Shown: one piece after another, positions 58,692 through 64,000 of the stretch | Numbering within the stretch: the first letter of the stretch is position 1 | Layout of the letters: every line of letters starts with the position of its first letter | NCBI RefSeq assembly: GCF_000010665.1 | Contig: NC_012796.1 | Span: forward strand, 248,001-312,000 | Direction: 5' to 3' | Length of the DNA: 64,000 nucleotides | Origin: Solidesulfovibrio magneticus RS-1 | Lineage (GTDB): Bacteria; Desulfobacterota; Desulfovibrionia; Desulfovibrionales; Desulfovibrionaceae | Translations under genes and position numbers: made by a program | The notes under the pieces: generated by a model | Told to the model about the DNA's origin: nothing | The model's database searches: none | What the model saw: the letters and a program-made list of their open reading frames with translations, nothing else

Positions 58692-60383
58692 TTAGCCCAG
58701 ATAGCCTTCGCGTTCAAGGTAGAGGAGCACTTCCTGGGCGGCCTCGGAGGGATCGATGTCGGTGGTGTCGAGGCGGATTTCGGGATTTTCCGGAACCTCG
58801 TAGGGATCGTCGAGGCCGGTGACGCCGGTGACGAGGCCGGCCCGGGCCTTGGCGTAGAGTCCTTTACGGTCGCGCTGCTCGCACACGGCCAGGGGCGTGG
58901 CCACGTGGATCTCGATGAAGCCGCCGTGGGGGGCGACGAGGTCGCGGGCGGCCTGACGTCCGGCGGCGTAGGGCGCGATGGGGGCGCAGATGGCGATGCC
59001 GCCGTTTTTGGCGATCTCGCTGGCCACAAACCCGATGCGGGCGATGTTCAAGTTCCGGTGCTGCTTGGAAAAGGTGAGCTCGCTTGACAGATGACGGCGC
59101 ACGATGTCGCCGTCCAGGAGCGAGACCGGGCGGCTGGCCAGTTCCATGAGGGCGACATAGAGCAGTTTGGCCAGGGTGGATTTGCCGGCTCCGGACAGGC
59201 CGGTCATAAAAAGCGCCAGCCCTTGGCGGGAGCGGGGCGGAAAGGCCCGCCGCAGTTCGGCGGCAACGTCCGGGAGCAGCGTACTGGCCGGGATATCCTG
59301 GTCAAAGGCCAGACGGCGGCGGATATTTTCCTGGTCCAGGGTCGGGGCGGCCTCGCCCGGGGCCAGGGAGGCGGCGGGCAGGAAGCGGCCCTGGCTTGGG
59401 GCATAGGCCATGGCCGGAGCCTCGACCACGGTGTAGCCGGCCTCGGCGGCGTGGGCGCGCAGGAGTTCAGGCGCGGCCTGCTCGGGATAATACCGGGAGC
59501 CGTTTCCAGGGAACGGGTCGGCATAGCCGGGGCGGGCCAGGACGTGGCTGGCCCCGAGGTTGACCTGGACCAGGGCTTCGAACAGGGCCTGACGCGGGCC
59601 GGCGGCCAGGCTGGGCATGGGCAAAAGCGCCAGCTGGGCGGCGTTTTTGGGCAGCGCTGCGGCGGTCAGGCGGGCGCAGCGCACGGCGGCAAAGTGGCCA
59701 GGACCACCGGTCATGGCGTCGCCCACGGTGTGCAACAACAGCAGGCGCGCGCCAGCGGCGGCGGCAGCGGCTTCGAAGGCGGCCCGGTCTGGTTCGGTCA
59801 GTATACCGGCGAACTGGCAGGCCAGGACCGCTCGCCAGCCGCGCCGGGCAAAGCCTTCGAGCAGCGCGGCCGGGGACAGGCGCAGATCGGTGAAGTCCGG
59901 GTGTTGGGGCAGAGCCACGCCTTCCACCTCGCCGGCCACGCGCCAGGGATGGAGGGTTGCGGCGTATTCGGCTGCGGCCGGGTGTTCGGCCAGGGTGCGC
60001 GCGCCAAAAAGGGCCAGGGCGTGGCGGGCCGGATCGTCGGGCCAGGCGTCGGCCACGGTGAGCACGGCCAGCATGAAGCCTTCGGGATCGCGCAGGGCGA
60101 GCTTGTCGCCGGGGGACAGCCCGCGTCCGAGTTCAGCCGGGATGTCGAGGCTGGCCGGCATGGGGACAAGTTCGCCGGTGGGTAGGCGCAGGGTTTCCAG
60201 GATACTCTGGACGGCCTCGCGGCTCAGGTAGCCGGTCAGAGGATAGAGCGCCCCGGTCAGGAGCAATTCGAGGCCAAGAAGCTGGTCCTGGCGCAGGGCA
60301 TGGGAGGGGAAGCCGGCGGATTCCTGGCGGAGTTCCCCGGCCCGGCGGTGGTGGACCAGCAGATTCTGGGCGTGACGTTGCAT
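58692..60383 (-). CDS. APS kinase fused to a degenerate ATP sulfurylase-like domain
   Basis: 563 residues. C-terminal APS kinase (about 390-563) looks complete: Walker A GLSGAGKS (395-402), DGD (424-426), NLNIARIGFVASEI, IAPYAAGRQAARD and GLYAKARAGLVTGVTGLDDP; it would make PAPS from APS and ATP. The N-terminal ~350 residues align by pattern with ATP sulfurylase (LLLLHTVGDAMTGG, AAGPRQALFEALVQVNLGASH) but the catalytic QTRNPxHxxH is replaced by QFAGILTEPD (from Gln190), and the GRDHAG motif by ARPGYAD. So the sulfurylase part is probably inactive and may bind or regulate. The host's dissimilatory sulfurylase must be elsewhere. Confidence 0.88.
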   Translation of the reverse strand: MQRHAQNLLVHHRRAGELRQESAGFPSHALRQDQLLGLELLLTGALYPLTGYLSREAVQSILETLRLPTGELVPMPASLDIPAELGRGLSPGDKLALRDPEGFMLAVLTVADAWPDDPARHALALFGARTLAEHPAAAEYAATLHPWRVAGEVEGVALPQHPDFTDLRLSPAALLEGFARRGWRAVLACQFAGILTEPDRAAFEAAAAAAGARLLLLHTVGDAMTGGPGHFAAVRCARLTAAALPKNAAQLALLPMPSLAAGPRQALFEALVQVNLGASHVLARPGYADPFPGNGSRYYPEQAAPELLRAHAAEAGYTVVEAPAMAYAPSQGRFLPAASLAPGEAAPTLDQENIRRRLAFDQDIPASTLLPDVAAELRRAFPPRSRQGLALFMTGLSGAGKSTLAKLLYVALMELASRPVSLLDGDIVRRHLSSELTFSKQHRNLNIARIGFVASEIAKNGGIAICAPIAPYAAGRQAARDLVAPHGGFIEIHVATPLAVCEQRDRKGLYAKARAGLVTGVTGLDDPYEVPENPEIRLDTTDIDPSEAAQEVLLYLEREGYLG

Positions 60384-60418
60384 AGGGTGGACCTTTGCCG
60401 CCGGGCCGGCGGCGGACG

Positions 60419-60916
60419 TCAGTAGACGGGCCAGGCGGCGTAGCCAGAGCCGTAGGCCGGCATGGGGGCGTAGTTGGGTTTGGGGCCGGCCTTGGGCGCG
60501 GCGGGCTTGGCGGCCTGGGCCTGGGGTTTGGACGGGGAGGCCTTGGCGGCGGCGGCGGTTTCCCGAGAGGCCTGGGCCTTGGCGGCCAGGGCCTCGACGC
60601 GGCCGGAAAGGGTCTTGACGTCGGCGGCCAGGGCGGCGGCGGTTTTGGCGTCATGGCCGGAGGCCGCAGCCAGGGCGTCGATCTTGCGGTCCAAAGCGGC
60701 CAGGGCTTCGGCCAGGGCGGCCGGCTCGTCCCGGGTCGCGGTTTCGTCGGCCAGAGCCAGGGCGGCCAGCCGGTCGGACACGGCGGCCAGCTCGGCCCGG
60801 CCGCGTTCCACGGCCAGCCCCAGGGCGGCCAGGGCGGCCAGGTTGAGGCAGACAAGGGCGGCCACGGCGATGGAGGCCACGCGGCGTCGGGGGCTTGGGG
60901 AAGCGTTGTCGTACAT
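60419..60916 (-). CDS. Single-pass membrane protein with coiled coil and Pro/Tyr-rich tail
   Basis: 165 residues; ATG at 60916 has AAGGAGC upstream. Not recognised. One membrane helix (about 14-38), then an Ala/Leu/Asp coiled coil (45-115), an Ala/Lys/Pro linker and a tail NYAPMPAYGSGYAAWPVY. Orientation would put the coil and tail in the periplasm. It lies between cheD and the APS kinase gene; no functional link is evident. Confidence 0.65.
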   Translation of the reverse strand: MYDNASPSPRRRVASIAVAALVCLNLAALAALGLAVERGRAELAAVSDRLAALALADETATRDEPAALAEALAALDRKIDALAAASGHDAKTAAALAADVKTLSGRVEALAAKAQASRETAAAAKASPSKPQAQAAKPAAPKAGPKPNYAPMPAYGSGYAAWPVY

Positions 60917-61005
60917 GGGATGCTCCTTGGCGTCGTGGTGGGGCTTCGACGTCGAAGCAGAGTCCAGGCAAATTTCGCGCCAGATGGCGGTCGGACTATG
61001 GCGGC

Positions 61006-61509
61006 TCATTTGGCGGCCCCGTTATTGAGCATACGGACGAAAATTTCCCCCGTGGACGTCGAAAAGACGATTTTGCGCCCGGCCATGCCGCCGACGTTGG
61101 AAGCGGCCACGCGCAGGCCCAGGTCGGACAGGGTGGCGAAAGCCGTTTCCACGTTTTTGCGGCCAACCGAGATTTCCTCGGCAAAAAGCGCGCTGGCCCC
61201 GCCGAAGACCTTGCATTCGATCTCGGAGCAGGCCACCCCGCGCCGGGCCATTCGGGCGACCAGGGTCCTTATGGCCATGTCCACGAACTTGTAGGGCGTG
61301 TCGCCCGGGCTGTGCAGGCGGTAGTCGGCGGCTCGGGGCAGCAGGGCGTGGAAGATGGCGGAAAGGCCTTGGCGCGGGGCGAAAAAGGTGACCGAGACGC
61401 AGGAGCCAAGCACGGTGTGGGCCAGGGTGGGCTTGTTGACCAGGATGCCCTGGGCGACATTTAAAAAAGCCGTCTGGTGGTCCGGGAAACGCTCTAGAAG
61501 GCCTTGCAT
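61006..61509 (-). CDS. cheD: Chemoreceptor glutamine deamidase CheD
   Basis: 167 residues. CheD deamidates receptor glutamines, tuning chemotaxis. Catalytic Cys37 in LGSCVSVTFF and His54 in IFHALLP, 17 residues apart as in characterised CheD; ECKVFGGASALF also fits. Its start overlaps the end of the CheY-like gene by 16 nt. Confidence 0.92.
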   Translation of the reverse strand: MQGLLERFPDHQTAFLNVAQGILVNKPTLAHTVLGSCVSVTFFAPRQGLSAIFHALLPRAADYRLHSPGDTPYKFVDMAIRTLVARMARRGVACSEIECKVFGGASALFAEEISVGRKNVETAFATLSDLGLRVAASNVGGMAGRKIVFSTSTGEIFVRMLNNGAAK

Positions 61510-61955
61510 GGGGAGGGTCCTTCCGGGCCGGCTTCGTCGAGGTCGCCCAGGGGATTGTCGACGAGGCCGAGGCTGGCCAGGGTTTCCAGCAGGGTGGCCG
61601 GCTCGAAGGGCTTGGTGACGTAGGCCTGGGCCCCGGATTCGAACTGGGCGCGCAGCATGTTGGCCGGATCGTCGAGGCTGGAGAGCATGACGGCGGGCAC
61701 GCGCTGTTCTTCGGGAATGCCGGCGGACTCTTCCAGGCGGCGGATGCCGGCCAGCCCTTCGTGGCCGCTTAAAACCGGCATGAGGATGTCCATGACCACC
61801 AGATCAAAGGGCGTGCCGGCGGCCTGGGCGGCGGCGAAGCGGGCGATGGCTTCCTTGCCGTTGGCGGCTTCCTCGGCGGTGAAAAGGCTGCCCAGGGCCT
61901 GGATGATGAGATGGCGCTGGTACCGGCTGTCGTCGACGATAAGGGCGCGGGGCAT
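61494..61955 (-). CDS. CheY-like single-domain response regulator
   Basis: 153 residues, GGAGA upstream. Receiver only: acidic pair Asp8-Asp9 (LIVDDSRYQRHL), phospho-Asp56 (VVMDILMPV), Ser in VMLSSLDD and Lys in YVTKPFEP, then a ~25-residue acidic tail. Probably the target of the adjacent CheA. It starts 19 nt after cheA ends. Confidence 0.9.
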   Translation of the reverse strand: MPRALIVDDSRYQRHLIIQALGSLFTAEEAANGKEAIARFAAAQAAGTPFDLVVMDILMPVLSGHEGLAGIRRLEESAGIPEEQRVPAVMLSSLDDPANMLRAQFESGAQAYVTKPFEPATLLETLASLGLVDNPLGDLDEAGPEGPSPCKAF

Positions 61956-61974
61956 GGTCCGGTCTCCGTCAGGG

Positions 61975-63630
61975 TTAATGGTTGTCGGCGTCGTGTTGCC
62001 GCTTGGCGGCGGCCAGCAGTCCCGGCACGTCCAGGACCAGGGCCATGTCGCCGGCCTCGGTGACGGTGCCGCCAAGGACGCCCTCGACCCGGCCCAGGGC
62101 TCGGCCAAGGTGCTTGAGCACGGCCTGTTTGCGGCCGATGACGGCGTCCACCACCAGACCGGCCCGGCCGCCGTCGCGGCGCACGGTGACCACGTGGGGC
62201 GTGTGGGCCTCGACCCGGTCGAGGTCGAAAAAGCGGCGCAGGGACAACAGCGGCATGGGGAGGCCGCGCAGTTCCATGATACCCGTGGTTCCGGCCAGGG
62301 CGGCCGTCGCCGGCAGCTCCAGGCATTCCTCCACGTAGTCCAGGTGGAGGTAGTAGGCCTCGCCGGCGCAGCGGACTTCCAGGCAGTCGATGATGGCCAG
62401 GGACACGGGCAGGCGGATGGTGAAGGTGCTGCCCGCGCCCGGAGCGCTTTGGACGTCCAGGCGGCCGCGCAGGGCGGCGATGGCCTCGCGCACGGCGTCC
62501 ATGCCCACGCCCCGGCCCGAGACGTCGCTTACGGCCTCGGCCGTGGACAGGCCGGGCAGGAAAATAAGTTCCAGGGCGGCGGCCGGGTCAAAGGGGCGGC
62601 CGGCGTCGATGCGGCCGGCGGCCACGGCCTTGGCCCAGAGCTTGCGGCCGTCGATGCCGCCGCCGTCGTCGCGCACGGCGATGACCACATCGGAGCCTTC
62701 CTGGCGGGCCGACAGGGTGACGGTCCCCTGGCGCGGCTTGCCCAGGGCCGCGCGCACCTCGGCCGGTTCGACGCCGTGGTCCACGGCGTTTCGCAGCAGG
62801 TGGATGCAGGGGGCGTTTAACTGTTCGATGACGGCCTTGTCGAGTTTGGTGTTCTCGCCTTCCATGACCAGGGCGGCGTCCTTGCCCAGGCTGGCGCAGG
62901 CGTCGCGCACCAGCCGGCGGTACTTGGGAAAGCTCACCTTGATGGGCAGCAGTCGCAGCCCCAGCACCTGGTCGCGCAGCAGGGCCGAGAGCCGTTCGAC
63001 CTCCTCGGCCACGCCCCGAAGTTCCAGGTCGGCCCGGCGCAGGGCCAGGCCGGAGAGCCGGGCCTGGGCGATGCCGAGTTCGCCTACGCGATCCACCAGC
63101 ACGTCGAGTTCCAGGGCCGGAATGGCCAGCTTGCGGATGCGTTCATCGGCCCAGGCCGGCCCCGGAGCTTTGTCGGTGTCGACCTCGGCTTCCGGCTCGG
63201 CCTCGGGTTCGGCACCTGACTCGGCAGGCTGTTCGGCGGCGGACGGCGTGTTTTGGACCAGGGCGGCCAGCCGGGCCAGACGCTCGGCAATGTCACGGGA
63301 GGCGTCGTTTCGGGCGTTTTCGGCCATGGCCCGCATGTCGTCGAAGGCCCCGAGCAGTTCACCCACGAACTGGCGGTCGGCCGGCCGTCCGTCCCGGCGC
63401 ATGAGTTCCAGCACGGATTCGGCCCCATGGGCCAGGGCGGCGAGATTGGCCGCGCCGATGGCTCCGGCGTCGCCCTTTATGGTGTGGGCGGCCCGGAAGA
63501 TGGCGTCCACCCGGCCGGCCAATTCGCCGGCCGGAGCGGACTCCAGGTCGAGGATGGCCGTTTCGATGCCGCGCAGCTGCTCCAGGCAGCTTTCGGCAAA
63601 AAGTTCGTAGAGGGTGTCGTCGTCGGCCAT
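61975..63630 (-). CDS. cheA: Chemotaxis histidine kinase CheA
   Basis: 551 residues. Hpt domain with His49 (AAHTIKGDAG), Ala/Glu/Pro-rich linker (about 130-160) in place of a clear CheY-binding P2 domain, dimerisation helices, HATPase with HLLRNAVDHGVE and DDGGGIDGRKL and DVSGRGVGMDAVREAI, and C-terminal CheW-like domain (VSLAIIDCLEVRCAGEAYYL). No CheW, CheR or CheB gene lies downstream; they are not in the window. Followed by cheY-like and cheD. Confidence 0.94.
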   Translation of the reverse strand: MADDDTLYELFAESCLEQLRGIETAILDLESAPAGELAGRVDAIFRAAHTIKGDAGAIGAANLAALAHGAESVLELMRRDGRPADRQFVGELLGAFDDMRAMAENARNDASRDIAERLARLAALVQNTPSAAEQPAESGAEPEAEPEAEVDTDKAPGPAWADERIRKLAIPALELDVLVDRVGELGIAQARLSGLALRRADLELRGVAEEVERLSALLRDQVLGLRLLPIKVSFPKYRRLVRDACASLGKDAALVMEGENTKLDKAVIEQLNAPCIHLLRNAVDHGVEPAEVRAALGKPRQGTVTLSARQEGSDVVIAVRDDGGGIDGRKLWAKAVAAGRIDAGRPFDPAAALELIFLPGLSTAEAVSDVSGRGVGMDAVREAIAALRGRLDVQSAPGAGSTFTIRLPVSLAIIDCLEVRCAGEAYYLHLDYVEECLELPATAALAGTTGIMELRGLPMPLLSLRRFFDLDRVEAHTPHVVTVRRDGGRAGLVVDAVIGRKQAVLKHLGRALGRVEGVLGGTVTEAGDMALVLDVPGLLAAAKRQHDADNH

Positions 63631-63719
63631 GGGGAAGGGTGGTTCCTTATGGTGTAGCCATACGACGCCGTCGCCCGGGACGCAAGGCGACAGGCCGGGA
63701 GGGCGGTTGGTCGCGCCTG

Positions 63720-64000
63720 CTACATGTAGCCGAGATCGGAGAGTTCCTCGGCCAGGGCGGCCGCAGCGGCCGCGTCGTCGGGAGCGGCCGGAGCCGTGGC
63801 CGCCGCCCCGGCCACGGCTCCGGCCACGGGCCGGGCGGCCAGGGTTTCGGCCGTAAAGGCCCCGGCCAGTACCCGGCCGTCCATGGATTCGGTGGGCGCT
63901 TCGCCCAGGGCATGGAGCAGGGTCGGGGTCACGTCGGGCATGGCCGCGTCGGCCAGCTCCACCCCGGCGGCGATGCCCGGCCCGGCCAGGGCGAAGACGC
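63720..64000 (-). CDS. C-terminal end of a type I phosphodiesterase/alkaline-phosphatase-like protein (partial)
   Basis: About 93 residues visible; the gene runs off the window. FALAGPGIAAGVELADAAM, DVTPTLLHALGEAP and SMDGRVLAGAF match the end of the nucleotide pyrophosphatase/alkaline phosphatase superfamily, where such text follows the last metal ligands. It then has an Ala-rich stretch and ends ELSDLGYM. The catalytic part is outside the window, so substrate cannot be judged. Confidence 0.7.
   Translation of the reverse strand, partial: VFALAGPGIAAGVELADAAMPDVTPTLLHALGEAPTESMDGRVLAGAFTAETLAARPVAGAVAGAAATAPAAPDDAAAAAALAEELSDLGYM

Overview
The window comes from a high-GC (roughly 65-70 %) anaerobic deltaproteobacterium of the Desulfovibrio type, most like the Solidesulfovibrio/Desulfovibrio magneticus-fructosovorans group. 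I infer this from gene content: an HndABCD NADP-reducing [FeFe] hydrogenase operon, a six-gene Ech-type membrane [NiFe] hydrogenase operon, a tetrahaem cytochrome c3, a haem-c chemoreceptor of the DcrA type, a tungsten-type aldehyde:ferredoxin oxidoreductase and anaerobic cobalamin genes. No rRNA or tRNA gene was recognised. Species is not determined.

Layout. 1-9 kb: MoaD-like protein and aldehyde oxidoreductase (minus strand), then iron alcohol dehydrogenase, PAS histidine kinase and NtrC-type regulator as one overlapping operon, then a GGDEF-hemerythrin protein. 9.1-10 kb: an AT-rich island with one HEPN-like gene. 10.3-13.8 kb: tetrahaem cytochrome plus haem-c chemoreceptor, and a glycosyltransferase. 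14.4-18.8 kb: the hnd operon behind a perfect CRP/FNR-type palindrome. 18.8-19.4 kb: a hairpin array. 19.5-27 kb: aspartase, D,D-carboxypeptidase, a soluble histidine kinase, small secreted proteins, cbiG-cbiH. 27-30.6 kb: cytochrome c3, a large acidic repeat protein, repeat-rich DNA, an EF-hand lipoprotein. 30.8-38.8 kb (minus): a three-gene operon (orphan HAMP sensor, triplicated-module exported protein, GH57 enzyme) and phoB-phoR-pstB. 39-43.3 kb: binding protein plus hybrid kinase pair and an FmdB-type protein under a CIRCE-like operator. 43.6-50 kb (minus): a CobD-CbiP fusion, Cache-domain protein, DUF202 protein and groES-groEL with CIRCE. 50.4-55.5 kb: ech operon. 55.6-64 kb: SGNH hydrolase, holB, an APS kinase with a degenerate sulfurylase domain, cheD/cheY-like/cheA and the end of a phosphodiesterase-like gene.

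How the parts fit. Alcohol dehydrogenase and aldehyde oxidoreductase would turn alcohols into acids and pass electrons to NAD(P)H and ferredoxin; Hnd and Ech would exchange these electrons with H2, and cytochrome c3 would serve the periplasmic side. Both hydrogenase operons carry a TGTGA-N6-TCAC(A/G) site upstream, which suggests one shared CRP/FNR-family regulator (inference).

The most unusual structure is non-coding. A family of GC-rich palindromes sits at gene ends, twice with the stop codon forming the loop. Two tandem arrays of hairpins keep their stems by compensatory changes. A ~160 bp dispersed repeat occurs twice, and one copy has gained (or the other lost) 77 bp that form a hairpin with a perfect 27 bp stem.
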